From: Brachypterus glaber
Taxonomy: Eukaryota > Arthropoda > Insecta > Coleoptera > Kateretidae
Assembly: GCA_958510825.1 (NCBI GenBank)
Contig: OY294044.1
Coordinates: forward strand, 42,435,550 to 42,499,549
DNA length: 64,000 nt
Direction of reading: 5' to 3'
Shown here: positions 10,196 through 21,605 of the stretch, piece by piece
How the letters are laid out: the number at the start of each line of letters is the position of its first letter
Numbering within the stretch: the stretch's first letter is position 1
Program-made: the position numbers and the translations under genes
The notes under the pieces: model-generated
Told to the model about the DNA's origin: nothing
Database searches by the model: none
Seen by the model: the letters and a program-made list of their open reading frames with translations, nothing else

Positions 10196-11530
10196 TACGA
10201 TTTTAAAGTAAAAAAATATATTCTGACCCTATAAGAGTTTATTCATATATCTCTAAGTAAGTTACCTATTTAATATGAAAAGCAAATCAGAATAACTTTA
10301 AATAAGTTAATTTTCGCCTTTTGTGCAAAAATTGAGTTTAAAGAGGAATATTTTGTTAAAGTTAAACTGTAAGGACTTCGTAAGTGAACTATTTAGTATT
10401 GTAAGCATAGACAAAATAAACAAATAGATTGATTTTTGACCGTCTGCGCATACTTCTGCGTCCCGACTAAATGCGTCCTCCATTTTGATTCCAATTGTTC
10501 AACATAAAGTAAAAAAATATATATTTTATGTTGGTAACACTGTGTTGCGTTAGATAGGAATCGTAGACAAAATAAACAAATAGATTGATTTTTGACCGTC
10601 TGCTCATACTTCCCGACTAAATGCGTCCTCCATTTTGATTCCAATTGTCCAACATAAAGTAAAAATATATATATTTTATGTTGGTAACACTGTGTTGCGT
10701 TAGATAGGAATATTTTCTTTGTTAGAGATGTGTCTTTTCATTTCACTTCAGTAGTCAGTAAAAGTTTCTTTTTGTCGTTGTTTTGTTGCAACAGTTTGTT
10801 ATATATGTAAAAACTAAATCAATATGTTATACTACACAGATATTTATTTATTTTTACCAGTAATTTAAATATAAAAATATAATTCTTGGCACACACCTCT
10901 AACATATTCGTGCAACAGGTTAACATAACCTATTTTATGTATGTTTTGAGTTTGTTTTCGAGGTTTTTCTGTTATTTTTTCTACGCGTTTGGTGTTTTGT
11001 GCTAGAAGGGTGAACATTTTATTTTATTATAGACTATATAATAGCGTTTTTGAACTTTTAAAGTCTTTCTGTGTTTTTTGTATATTTTATAGTGCTTTTT
11101 CAAAGAACTAGTAAAGTCTTTGCAATGACGTGTATTATAAAAAGTTGTAGAAACATAAAACGACTGCTACCTGCAGACAGCAGTATCATATTTTTTAGGT
11201 AAGTTTGATTTTTTAATATAACATAAGAAAACATTAAAAAGTAAGGTTATGTCGTTTATTTATTTACATTTTACCCACTAATTTAAATTTCCCGGCTGAT
11301 TTCTGACCTAACTTCCGATCAAAATGGAGGACTCGTAAATTTGTATATAACCTTGAGATGTCAGCTCATCTATGTTCTTTGTCTATGATTGTAAGATAAT
11401 ATATTCTGACCGAAAATATAGATAACGATTATAAAATTACGTACAATTAAAAATATTAAAATAAATTTTAGAGGAATAACGAAAAATATCTATACACTTT
11501 ACTATTTGCTATAAAATTAACAAAAGAAAA
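10196..11530. repeat. Dispersed repeat family A, copy 1, split by an insertion
   Basis: The repeat shares strings such as TTAATTTTCGCCTTTTGTGC, TCTGACC and ACTGTAAGG with copies at 11635-11900 and 15388-15650. It is interrupted at 10405/11388 by the 982-bp element with TSD ATTGTAAG. No coding potential seen. Confidence 0.7.
10398..11395. mobile_element. 982-bp DNA element with 8-bp TSD ATTGTAAG (hAT or P type)
   Basis: ATTGTAAG lies at 10398-10405 and 11388-11395. The element (10406-11387) begins CATAGACAAA and ends TTTGTCTATG. A subterminal block TCCTCCATTTTGAT recurs inverted near the right end. The left terminal 156 bp is tandemly duplicated (10408 and 10564 start the two copies). An 8-bp TSD fits hAT, P or Merlin superfamilies; CA ends lean to P or hAT, but no transposase is present. 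The frame at 10393-10644 is just the duplicated terminus. Confidence 0.75.
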
Positions 11531-11634
11531 TATTTCTGTCTATTTGCTTATGGCTATTACTTGCCAGAACATATGCAGTTTTTTAATTTTACAAAAGAAT
11601 ATATTAAAAACATACTAAGCACAATTTTAATGTA

Positions 11635-11900
11635 AAATAGAATATATTCTGACCATCTAAGATTTGATTCATATACTTTTAAGTGAGTTATATAATATGA
11701 AAAACAAATCAGATTAACTCTAGTTAAAACTTCAAATAAGTTAATTTTCGCCTTTTGTGCAAAAATCGAGTTTGAAAAGGAATATTTTGATGAAGTTAGA
11801 CTGTAAGGGCTCCGTAAGTGAAGAGTAAATATTTACTATTGTAAATTATAAGTTCTGACTAAAATTATGAATTATAAAACTAACTTACAATTTAGAGTGG
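11635..11900. repeat. Dispersed repeat family A, copy 2
   Basis: Closely parallels copy 1 from the TATTCTGACC string through GCCTTTTGTGCAAAAAT and ACTGTAAGG to the TTCTGAC string that follows. Confidence 0.7.
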
Positions 11901-12299
11901 AATACATTTTAAAGAAATAGCCAAAAAGAGAACAGATCGTAAAACCAAAGACAAATCGTTTGGTTGACCTCGGCCTTTTAAATCTCTAAATTGTCAGTTC
12001 ACTATTTTAAAGAAGAATAGATGTTGTCGGGGTTCTTGTATATTTATAAAAAGTTTTTTTTTTCTAGGGGGTATTTTTATAGCTAAGGAAGAAAAATATA
12101 CATATCAACTAATTTATTATAGTATATTATATTATACCATTCACAGCGCCTGCGCTAGAATAGTATAATACGGTAGTTTCGAATTTCTCAAAATCGCCAA
12201 AAAACGTGCTAGACAAAAAGTTCTTGAGCCCATAGCTCCCTTATTAAGTTTTGGTAGTAACTGTGTATAAGTTTTTTTCTTAGTTTTTAATCTACATTG

Positions 12300-12775
12300 A
12301 AATTTTGGTTTTCAAGATTTTAGTATTTAATTTTTCGTCCTCGAACCCTGAAATTTCACCTTCAAATGATTTTTTCTCGAAAACGGTTAATCCTACAGAA
12401 TGTCTTTTTATGTATTTTGACCTGAGGAATCGTATTCTAGAAATAAAATTTAAAAAAATTTACACAGAAAAAAGTTTGAGACAAAAAACTGATAAGGCCC
12501 CCCCGTTTTGGACACCCCTGATTAAAATAAGTACCTGAAGATAACATACAAAGATGGTATTATTAATATTAGTTTACATTCAAACCCTCGTTGCTATATT
12601 TCAAAGGGTTCCTGAGTTATTAAATAAAAAACGATTTTTTTAGCCACTTTCAAAGGGGCTTAGCTCCCTTACGACGCATTTTTAGACATATCTTTGTAGG
12701 AACTTTTTTTCATATTTTCCAATATAGAATCACCCCTTAAAATTAGTGACAATATTTCTGAATAACCCTGTATAG
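12300..12775. mobile_element. Relic of the CAGGGTTATTCAG long-TIR family
   Basis: The stretch ending CTGAATAACCCTG at about 12773, followed by TA, matches the right end of the complete element at 53181-55301. Shared interior strings include TTTTCTCGAAAACGG and CACCCCTGATTAAAAT. The left end is missing. The frame at 12305-12538 arises from this repeat. Confidence 0.6.
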
Positions 12776-13140
12776 CAATATAGAATTTTTGTGAAAAAAT
12801 ACTGTATTTTCCCACCCCAATGCTTACCAAAAATAATATCGAGTGATAACTATTGGTAACATACCTGTTTGTCGAATTTCAAGTCTCCAGCTTAAAATAT
12901 TCCTAAGTTATCGTGCTTAAAAGAACGACCGACCGATCAATCGACCTACCGACATTTTTTTTTTGCTTAAAATTGATTTATATCAAAAATCAAAATCAAA
13001 AAAGTCCAAATTTAAAAAAATTTCAAAATAGGAAATCAAAACGTCCTCTTATATAGTAACAAAAAAACTCTCGTGCAATAACTAAAAAGCTTAACATCTT
13101 ACACAAAAACTGAATAACTTCCACTAATAACTGAATAATA
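12776..13140. other. Intergenic, no recognised feature
   Basis: AT-rich with a short CGACCGACCGATCAATCGACC microsatellite-like run near 12925. Nothing else stands out. Confidence 0.4.
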
Positions 13141-13141
13141 T

Positions 13142-13877
13142 TACACTGATAGAAAAATCTAAAAATAGTACAACCAAACATTGTTGTAACAAGTTTGAGG
13201 TATCTAATACCATTTTTACGATTATTCTAAAACATTATAACGTTATATTAAATACACTATTAAAATTGTAGATTAATTTTATTTAATAATACCAGAACGT
13301 TGTTGTAGTTTTTTGACGAAGGATGATTAATAAAGATGGCGACAATCAGCTAATTCTAATAAATATTTTAGCAAAATATTGAAAGTAGGCAGTTTGGGCT
13401 AATATTTTTATGTGCATAAGTATACCCAACGATAGGCATGTACATGTACCTGTAATTACATGTGATATGTAGTTTCTATGTGCACATAAATGAATTTAAA
13501 ATACATTACAGCAAATTTTGAAACGCAGTAGAGAGCCGACGCACCCCAGGTTCAGCTATAGCCAGCTGCACGGATTGGTCAACTGAATCGCCTGCGTTTT
13601 AAACCAAGGATCGTGATGTAGTAAGTAGCGGCAATCCGACCCTGCGGATTTGCAACCAACGCCCAGCACGCTCTCTGCGTGATAAAGAAAAACCTCATCG
13701 CTTAACAGTTCGTAGTTCTAAATCAAACAACTTCTCTCATTTGTAAATACCGAACATGTTTACTTTTTTGTTGTTGTATTCTATGCAATATATACTAGTT
13801 TGTGCATATACAACTATTTATTGTTGTATACTATAACCTAATTACGTTAATATTTACGATATTATTCTATCAGTGTA
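13142..13877. mobile_element. TA-flanked TIR element with ends CACTGATAGAA
   Basis: TA at 13142-13143 and 13876-13877 flanks CACTGATAGAAAAAT on the left and ATTATTCTATCAGTG on the right. Strings with TTGTTGTA recur in both arms. A GC-richer block at about 13525-13690 lies in the middle. A shorter family member is at 39883-40108. TA target and short TIR suggest a Tc1/mariner-type MITE. Confidence 0.75.
13525..13690. other. GC-richer, hairpin-bounded block inside a MITE
   Basis: This block contrasts with the AT-rich surroundings and is bounded by CGCAGTAGAGAGC and GCTCTCTGCG, which are nearly inverted copies. It contains a GGTTCAGCTATAGCC string. It might be a captured foreign segment or a structured RNA relic; I cannot identify it. 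Confidence 0.35.
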
Positions 13878-14535
13878 CAAATATCCAAAAAATCCAAACA
13901 CTAAAAAGCTAGGTGTATTTGATACATGTGTAACACAACAGCTGTCAGATTGTAAACCTCTAGCTTTATTAAAACAATTTTTAATGTTACTTGATTCCCG
14001 CTAAAAATTATTTTAATAAAATTAAAACTTAATTTATAAATAGTTTCTTTTATCATAATTGTACCTTTCTTAATTTATAATGGCAAAAATCTAGGTATTA
14101 TTCAACGTTTATTGTACGGCTTGTGCTACAAACGAATTATATTATCCGGCTTGTACGGCTGACATGCATACTGTATTTCGTATTTTGAGCACAAAATAAG
14201 CGAATACTTCCGAATGTCCTTTTAATCTTTTTAAATTGTAGACCAGTTACACTTTTGTCTAATTTTAATCGCTCTGTTTTATTGCGAGGTCTTGTTAGTC
14301 GTTGGTAAAACATAACTATTCGCTAAAAAATCCGCATAAGAAAATATTCAAAATTCTTCATGGTTTTCCCCGATCCTCTTCAATATGTTCTCGTTTGTAA
14401 CTCTTCTTGACCATTTTATAATTAGCATGTTCCTACAGCCCCAATTACACGACGAGTATATTAAAAATGTATGTATGATTTTAAAGTCACAACGTCACAA
14501 AATATATGCTAATCTTATAAGATTGGATTTATAAA
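13878..14535. other. Intergenic, no recognised feature
   Basis: No convincing frame, terminal repeat or structured element seen. Confidence 0.4.
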
Positions 14536-15389
14536 TACAGTGCGTGCATTAAGTCTGGAATCACCCGATTAACTTTTTAGTTACAAGTAAAACACAAAAA
14601 CCCTCGGATAGGTCGATTTTTATTTTTAATTTTTCAAATTATGGTGTAATAAAAGTTATTAAAATTTGCACCCCCTTGCACCCTCACCCCCCAACTTTTT
14701 TTTTTCAAATAGCAACCTACCCCTTGTGACACTTCTTTGGAAAGGTAATTTATTAAGCTTTCCAATGGTGTATAATAAAGCCTAATTTGGTAAAGGGCTA
14801 ATGATAAAATGCACAATTTAGTTTATTATAAAGACATGTAAAGTATAACTTTAGTTCACTATAAATGTTCAAATTGATGTCCTTCAGCTCTTTGACAGTG
14901 GACAGTAAAAAAACGGGATTAAAATCGATTAAATAGTAAACATAAAATTGGTCAATAAAAAGAAAAAAAATTGCATTTTTCAACAGGGTATAAAATATTA
15001 CAATAAGTTTAAAACAATCTTATTTAGATTCTCAGGAAGGTGCCAAGTAGGAAATAGGGCAACAATTACCATATTATGCGTAATATTTCACACAAACAAT
15101 GTTTAAATAAAACATGCGTTTTTTCATAGACCCTTTAACAAATTAGGCTTTATCATACACTGTTGGAAAGCTTATTAAATTACCTTTCCAATGATGTATC
15201 ACAAGGGGTAGGTTGCTATTTGAAAAAAAAAGTTGGGGGTGAGGGTGCAAGGGGGTGCCAATTTTGATAACTTTTTTAAACCAAAATTTGCAGAATTAAA
15301 AATATAAATCGACCTGTCCGAGGATTTTTGTATTTTACTTGTAACTAAAAAGTTATTCGGGTGATTCCAGACTTAATGCACGCACTGTA
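14536..15389. mobile_element. 850-bp mariner-like element with about 220-bp TIRs
   Basis: TA at 14536-14537 and 15388-15389. The left end CAGTGCGTGCATTAAGTCTG is mirrored exactly at the right end, and homology between the arms continues for about 220 bp, past the GGGTGATTCCAGACTTAATG region and the runs of Cs or Gs near 14670 and 15230. The unpaired middle holds no transposase, so it is non-autonomous. It is inserted in repeat family A, whose sequence resumes on both sides. Confidence 0.85.
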
Positions 15390-15650
15390 TAAATATGTTT
15401 TTAAGTTAGTTATTTGATATGAAAAGTAAATCAGATTGTCTTTAGTTAAAACTTCAAATAAGTTAATTTTCGCCTTTTGTGCAAAAATTGAGTTTGAAGA
15501 GGAATATTTTGATGAAGTTAAACTGTAAGGACTCTGTAAGTGAAGAGTAAATATTTAGTATTGTAAAATAATAAGTTCTGACTGAAAATATGAATAAAGA
15601 TTATAAAATTACGTACAATTAAGAAGAGTACAAGAAATTTTAAAGGAAAG
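15388..15650. repeat. Dispersed repeat family A, copy 3
   Basis: Resumes after the 850-bp element and shares GCCTTTTGTGCAAAAATTGA, ACTGTAAGGACT and TTCTGACTGAAAATATGAAT with copies 1 and 2. Confidence 0.65.
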
Positions 15651-18058
15651 AAAAAGAGAATGGATCTTAACCCGTAGCTTTTAGCTATAAAATCAGCATA
15701 ATAAAACATCTAAAATTCCATAATTTTGAATAACAATAATTACAAAAGAGGCGTCGCTTGATAATTGCCGAGATAGGCCGCACAAAACTCGCTAATTTAT
15801 TCGAAAAGCTAATTTAAACTTGTATTTGACTTGCACATAAACGGTATTATTGGAAAGTTAGTTAAAAGTTGACAACCCCTTTGACTAACCCCGATAGAGG
15901 GAGAATCTACACCCCGCCGTTTGTAGCATTCCAAACCCAGAGCTTAATATAATAGACAATGCACATAGACAATATTTTTTTTGAATTAAAAAAACTTGAC
16001 TGTTATAAACTAAAAAAATAATAGTGGCTGAATTGTGTTATACAATAATATGTTAACCCACATCGTGAGATGATGTTATGTGGCTGAACTTTTTGCTTCA
16101 TCTTTTAAACGTTGGGACTAAAATGCTTAAAATTAGGCATTTCCTTCACGTGTTGATGCATATGTACAACATTTAAAATCATATTTATGCATGCATATAT
16201 GCATGCATATTACGGTGTGTCAAAAAATCCCGAATTTCGAAAAGACTATCTGGCTCAAAAGTTGCTCCTTGGTCACTCAAAAATGAGCCAAATCCAAAAT
16301 TGTGTATAAAACTAAGGAAACTTTGGAAGGTTTCTTTGGTAATATTTAGACACAAAACTAGTTGGGGGTAACTAAAAAATATATATCCCCCCTCCCCTTA
16401 AGTTAGAACATAAAAAATATCGCCCATTATTTGAAGATTTCGCGAAAATTTAATTTTTGAAAGATTTAAAAAGTGCTTAAAAAATAGTTTTAAACAAAAA
16501 AAAACCCAAACTTATGTATTAGTATACAAGCATATATACATATTAACCTACCTACGTATACAGAATACATTATTTGTTTTCGTAACTAGGGTAAAAAAAA
16601 ATTCAATTCAAAACAGGGTGGATTTTCTATTTTTTGCCTAAAACTTTTTCCGGTGTACTTTTTTGAATTTTTCTTTTTGGAATATACTTTTTTATGTAAA
16701 AATACACAAAAAAGTTTATATAGTTTAACATAGCAGGATTACCCGTTTTGAAGATAAATGCATTTAAAAGTAAATTTTTACGCATCAAGAACCAAAAATA
16801 AAAAATTAAAAAATTATAAAGCCAAAAACAAAGATTTTGGTAATGGGTGGTTATTTAACATTAAAACCCCAGAAAAAACTTATATGCACCTTGGTCAAAA
16901 AATCATTCTAAGGGAGCTACGCCATGGCGTATCAAAACATGATAAATAATGGTATGTTTCAAAGCTAGTACTATCTTACTACTTACTACTACTTAGTGAA
17001 AAAGATTAAGTATTACATTATTACATAATTCAGGGGGCATTGGCGGAATATCAACATTGACCGTGAAATATACAAGAAAAATCGTAATTGTTGACAAAAA
17101 AATTACAGTCTAAAGAATTTGATTTGACTCCGAAGTTGTATTTTTCATGAATTAGGGAAGTAAGCAGGGGTGTCTCTAGACTTTCGCCCACCAGACTAAC
17201 TTAAAAAAACGCCCTCTATGAGATTAAAAAAATATATATTTTCAAATAGTATTTCGAAAATTGGCCTCCGCTATACTGCGGGAATGAAGGGTCAGCTAAA
17301 TTTGAAATATTTATTTAAAAATTCATGTATTATAGGTACATTTAAATGACTATTTTAAAACTATACCGCCCCTAGCTAAGATTTTTAGCATATAGTACAT
17401 TGAAAGTTGGCCAAAATAGTCATGCCCAATAAAACTTGTTTTTAAATGTTTTTTATATAGATTTGACGGTTTGGTTGACCTTAAAAAAGGCTCTCTAGAG
17501 CAGGAGCCGGATTTTCCTGTGCTGTTAAGACGCTCCTGTAATTAATAATTAATATTCCGTATTCTACTAGAGAAAATCGGGGGCCAAAAATTACTTTCTA
17601 ATAGCTAAGAACAGAAGCGGATTGGCCACAGAGCAACATGGGGAAATGCCCGGGGGTTATACGGGTCGGTTTGGTAAAAAATAGGGTAGTTTGTAGGCAG
17701 TTGTTATTTTGGCAGGGCTGATGACCTTTTTTTGCAACTTTTTGGTTGGGAATTTTAGTGGGTTAGGTTCCTATTACATACCAATCCGGTTTAAAATCGA
17801 AATCCATCCCTAATATAAAAACCAAAGATTTAAACTAAAAAATGTTGCTTTTAAAATTATAAAGCAGTATTTTTCTGCCCTTCAAAATTAATTATTTATT
17901 TTCTATTATTAGGTAGTATATGGAAGATAAACTGCTATACATTAATAATGGCCTACTTATTTGTAATATTACCAATGCTCAGAATTGAGTTTTTTTAATA
18001 GGTTCGTATTAAGGAAAATAAAGTATATTTCATAAAACGCATTATTTAATTCTATTAT
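15651..18058. other. 2.4 kb without an assignable gene
   Basis: AT-rich sequence with possible lone element ends: CGGTGTGTCAAAAA at about 16213 looks like the left end of a mariner-like element without a partner; CAGGGGTGTC at about 17166 resembles a hAT end (compare 27256). A CATGCATATATGCATGCATAT palindrome lies near 16190, and TAAGGGAGCTACG, a motif found in several other elements here, near 16910. No frame encodes anything I recognise. Confidence 0.4.
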
Positions 18059-18059
18059 C

Positions 18060-18348
18060 TAGGGGAACGTTCAACTATTACATAACGCTCCTAGGGAGGG
18101 AGGTGGGGGTTTGTTTGTTTGTTTGTTTTGTTTGTTTGTTTGTTTAATCGTACTATTCTACTTAATTAAGCATCCCCTAAGTCCAGGACTTGTGTGGGCT
18201 AGTAGTAGAAGCCACCGGCTTATACTGACTTTCGAACCAGTTTGGAGTGTTACGCCCATGTTTGTGGTATATGAAAATAGCATTACAGAGGGGGGTGGGG
18301 GTTCAAAAAGATCAAAATTTGCGTTACGTAATACTTGAACATTCCCTA
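18060..18348. mobile_element. TA-flanked MITE with about 28-bp TIRs (GGGAACGTTCAAGTATTACG)
   Basis: TA at 18060-18061 and 18347-18348. The left end begins GGGGAACGTTCAACTATTAC and the right end, reverse complemented, GGGAATGTTCAAGTATTACG. A (GTTT)n microsatellite fills 18108-18146. The opposing frames at 18111-18481 come from this element. A lone end of the same family is at 22980-23030. Confidence 0.8.
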
Positions 18349-18393
18349 GGTAACATAAATGTAATATTATCTGTATGAAATTCTTGTTATATT

Positions 18394-18630
18394 TCTGGAC
18401 CCCGGAGGTAAACTTCACAAAAACGTAATTTTTCAGGAGAGCAAGTTTTCGATTTTGTTTTACCTTTAAATGCATGGACATGGTTTTCCATTGTATTATT
18501 TCCGTTATTTATAGTAACAGGATATAGTGCCCTGTACCACTATATAAAGCGAAAAATGCACATCAAGTACATGGTGATAACTCTATTGCACAAAAAATGG
18601 ACATGGTGTCCTTTACCTCCGGGGTCCAGA
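18394..18630. mobile_element. Short MITE with TIR CTGGACCCCGGAGGTAAA
   Basis: CTGGACCCCGGAGGTAAA at 18395 is matched by TTTACCTCCGGGGTCCAG at about 18612-18629. ATTT flanks both ends and may be a 4-bp duplication. The interior has ACATGG repeated near 18477 and 18602. No superfamily assigned. Confidence 0.6.
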
Positions 18631-18649
18631 TTTTATTTTAAAGTAAGAC

Positions 18650-19800
18650 AACTCGTTTCATTTTTCTATTATAATTAAATTAAAAATAAAATAATAAAAC
18701 AACTGTGAATTGTAGGTTATGGTATCTACCTGTTGATACCATACCATAACAATTTAACTAAAACAACGGGAAAAATAAGTGACACGGGTTAAAAATATTC
18801 CAATAAATACTTTGCACCACTAACTTCGGTAGACGTGAAATGTAATTTTCTTTACATAAATAGATTTTTAATAAAAAAGATGCATTAATTACTTAAAAAA
18901 AAAAACGTAGAAAAAATATTATAATTTACTTTACTATAAAATTATTGCATGTTTTTTTGCATAACACTTTTATTTACTACACTAGTACTAAAAACTATAT
19001 CTTTATACACTGCTACGTTATATTGTTAGTAAATAATATAAATCGCATCTCTTTTAATGCGATCCTGTTAAAAACTTCCAATTCCGAGTACTGGTTATCA
19101 TATTACTATCTAAAAAAATAATAGATATCCATTATTTTGCTATACTTAGATGATGATAATAATAGATGCATATCTGGTGTGATATAAAAGAAATTGCTAT
19201 TTAAACTTATAATTACCCTATATACTTGGTTCTAATTCCAGACGACCCAGAATTACCCACTTCCACCCTCCCGCCACCTCCCGTCGCTTCTCTGGACCCC
19301 ATTTTCATTTAACCCTTCCCCAAAATCCTTACTACAAACTTAATTATAAATTATAAACGTTAATAATACATTCTATGAATCTCATTAGACCATAATTCGA
19401 TTCTCTCTCTGACAGAGTTTTAGTTTTTACCAGCTTTTATTATGCTAATTTATCCATTGTGTTTTTTATCTTAAACAACGACAGTTGTCTGATTTAACTA
19501 GTTTAAAAATTGCAACTTCTTTTTGGTACCCACTTCGGCATTTTTTTGTAAAAGTTTTCGTCCTGAATCCAAATCTGAGATATCGAAATATCGACCTTTG
19601 ACATGTTTTAAAAAGGGATAAAAAATTAAGCTAAAAGTCACAAAAAGAAAGATTTGCAATAATTTCATCATTCAAGTTTTCAAAAAAAAAAACTCAAATG
19701 TGGCATTTCTGTTTGATAATACATCTTTTGTCTTTATCTTTTTTCTGTATTTTCATAGATAATAGATAAATGTTCTTTACCCTTGATCAAGATTAATAAA
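18650..19800. other. Intergenic, no recognised gene
   Basis: A small imperfect palindrome GGTTATGGTATC...GATACCATACC lies near 18714-18745. Otherwise AT-rich and featureless, apart from a C-rich patch at 19250-19325. Confidence 0.4.
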
Positions 19801-19807
19801 TAGGAAT

Positions 19808-20030
19808 CTCCCCCTATAGTCCAGTCAAATAACAAGCGGTTATCTCGCTAAATATGCTTCTTAAGATAAAAATGTATATAAACAATTTTGCTAAGGAGGA
19901 AATTTCCAACAACTTTTGTTTGAGTAACTTTTTTAATATATTAATAACAATCGAGTTATAAATATCCAAAAATGACCATGTTGGGTGAAATTGGTTTTTT
20001 CGATTTTTCAGCCAAATAGGGTTCTCCACT
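19808..20030. mobile_element. Left-end fragment of the TAGTCCAGTC palindromic family
   Basis: Begins TATAGTCCAGTCAAAT and runs through strings also found at 25480-25620 and 51720-51900 (TTAATATATTAATAACA, GAGTTATAAATAT, GATTTTTCAGCCAAAT). The rest of the element is missing. The minus-strand frame at 19814-20029 is repeat sequence. Confidence 0.6.
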
Positions 20031-20338
20031 AAGTCTTGTTTTTAATATTTGAACACTGATTTACAAAGTACTTTATAATAGTAAGGTAAATGTAAAGTAA
20101 TTTTTCTTTTTGATAACGCTAACTATTTTAAAAATCGATTTAAAGTTTAAATTTTTTCGTCGCGCCTTATTTTCTATGTCACAGATAGAGACTGCGCAGA
20201 AACGACATTTTATTTCTTAGTGTGGCTAAACTGCTAGCGTAGACATAACCTCACTTTTTATCTGTAAGTGGAGAGTTCCGTGTTAAATTTCGGAATCGGT
20301 TTGTTTTTAAAGTTATTTTATTTGTTTTTGCTTTAATT

Positions 20339-20467
20339 ATGGCTTCAGTGGATTTTTTTTGTGAAAGAAGTAGCGAAAATTTACTGCACGTTAATTACGT
20401 GATGGTTAAAGAATTTTTCGCAAAAAACTTGGACTATTTTAGTGTGGAGTTCCGAAGGTTTAAAAAT
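20339..20467 (+). pseudogene. Exon 1 of a SWIM/YqaJ-type protein fragment
   Basis: The ATG opens a 43-codon frame starting MASVDFFCERSSENL and including VKEFFAKNLDYFS. It stops at a plausible splice donor (AAT|GTATGG). Together with the next exon this resembles, from memory of the family, the N-terminal region of arthropod proteins that combine a SWIM zinc finger with a YqaJ-like exonuclease domain and are often spread by transposons. The SWIM finger and nuclease are absent here. It is too short to be in an ordinary frame list. Identification is by pattern only. Confidence 0.5.
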
Positions 20468-20564
20468 GTATGGTCAGTATATATATATATATATATATAT
20501 TTATTTTTTTGAGTAATTTGTGAAAAATGTGGAGGATATTTTAAAACATATTGTATATTTGCAG

Positions 20565-20684
20565 GTTATGGAGAAAGATGTTATTGGTTATGTGCAACTT
20601 AATCAGAACAAGAGCACTAGTATTTTCACAGTAAAAGGACGCGTTGTCCTTGAGCACAAAGTTCATGATCGCAGCAGAAATTGA
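20565..20684 (+). pseudogene. Exon 2 of the SWIM/YqaJ-type protein fragment, frameshifted
   Basis: A 97-base AT-rich intron, with an (AT)n run, ends in TTTGCAG before this exon. It encodes DVIGYVQLNQNKSTS and VKGRVVLEHKVHDRS, then stops with TGA at 20682. Homologues as I recall them have a YGED-IGYVQL motif; here an extra A in GGAGAAAGATG breaks that junction, so the start of the exon is out of frame. The stop arrives before the expected SWIM domain. I therefore call it a pseudogene fragment. Confidence 0.5.
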
Positions 20685-20854
20685 TGAAAATAATAGTCAT
20701 TCTTAGTTGCAAAGTTGTACAGCTTCTGAAGGTTAATTATTTTAGTTATTTTGGTCTGTGGAATTCTGGGGTTCTATTTTAAATACCTTATAAAAAGTCA
20801 GCTGTTGTGGGGCAATCCCCTAAGCAACAGGAGCCTCAGCCGAGTATATATCTG

Positions 20855-21092
20855 TGGCTTGGTTCTAAAAGGGCCAATGTCAAAAATTTTAAACAGATAC
20901 ACTAAGTCAAACAAAACATTGGCTGTTTTATCAGTTTAACAGACATGTTTATTAAAAACACCCTTGTCACTTAAAATCTACATTTATCTCACAAGCACTG
21001 ACGTTAGGTTATATAGATCTAAGAAAAAGTTAGTTTTGCAGTATAACTTATAATAAGGATATAGTGACATTGGCCCTTTTAGAACCAAGCCA
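20855..21092. mobile_element. MITE with 28-bp TIR TGGCTTGGTTCTAAAAGGGC
   Basis: The 28-bp string that starts TGGCTTGGTTCTAAAAGGGC is perfectly inverted at 21065-21092. The spacer is AT-rich and non-coding. No clear TSD. Confidence 0.65.
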
Positions 21093-21224
21093 TGATATAC
21101 AACCAGATTTTTTCCTGCTAACTAAACCCCCCCCCCCGCTCAGAATAAGATTTAACACTTTCTTGATATTGAGGGTTTTATAACGTAGAGGTTAATTTTT
21201 TGTGCTAAAACATTCGATTTTTAA

Positions 21225-21605
21225 GTTTTTTTTTTATAATTTTTTATTTATGTTAACTAAAATTAGTTTAAAAGTATAATTAACATTTTTTTATGATGAA
21301 ATTAGGCATTTTTAAAAAATTATTTATTATTTTTTAGAGGCATTTTGACTATAATACCCATTTTTAACCCCATTTTAAACCCAATTTTTTTTTAATTTAA
21401 AAATATGGAGTTAAATGGAGAATTTTATAAGCTTTAAAATGATGTATTACAGGACCCCCCTTTCCATTAAAAAAATGTGCCCCCATGCCACCTGCCCACA
21501 TTTTAAGAGCTGAAAGTATTAAATATATGCTAAAAGATAGTTTAAGTTGTCTTATTTAAAAGTTCCAAATTTGAAGTTGATATCTCAACTGCTCTGTATA
21601 ATACA
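21225..21605 (-). mobile_element. Truncated copy of the CAG(A/T)GCGGTCC long-TIR family
   Basis: Reverse-oriented relative of 43893-44482 and 44649-45930. It shares GGAGAATTTTATAAGCTTTA, a C-rich block with CATGCC, GATAGTTTAAGTTGTCTTAT and GATATCTCAACT, and ends GCTCTGTATA, with about 30 bp of the terminal repeat lost. Confidence 0.7.

Noticed and set aside
16758..16949. 63-codon Lys-rich frame
   Set aside because: Composition follows from A-rich DNA; no domain, no splice signals and no relative seen in the window.
18111..18481. Two opposing frames of 75 and 107 codons
   Set aside because: Both run through a MITE, its (GTTT)n microsatellite and its terminal repeats.
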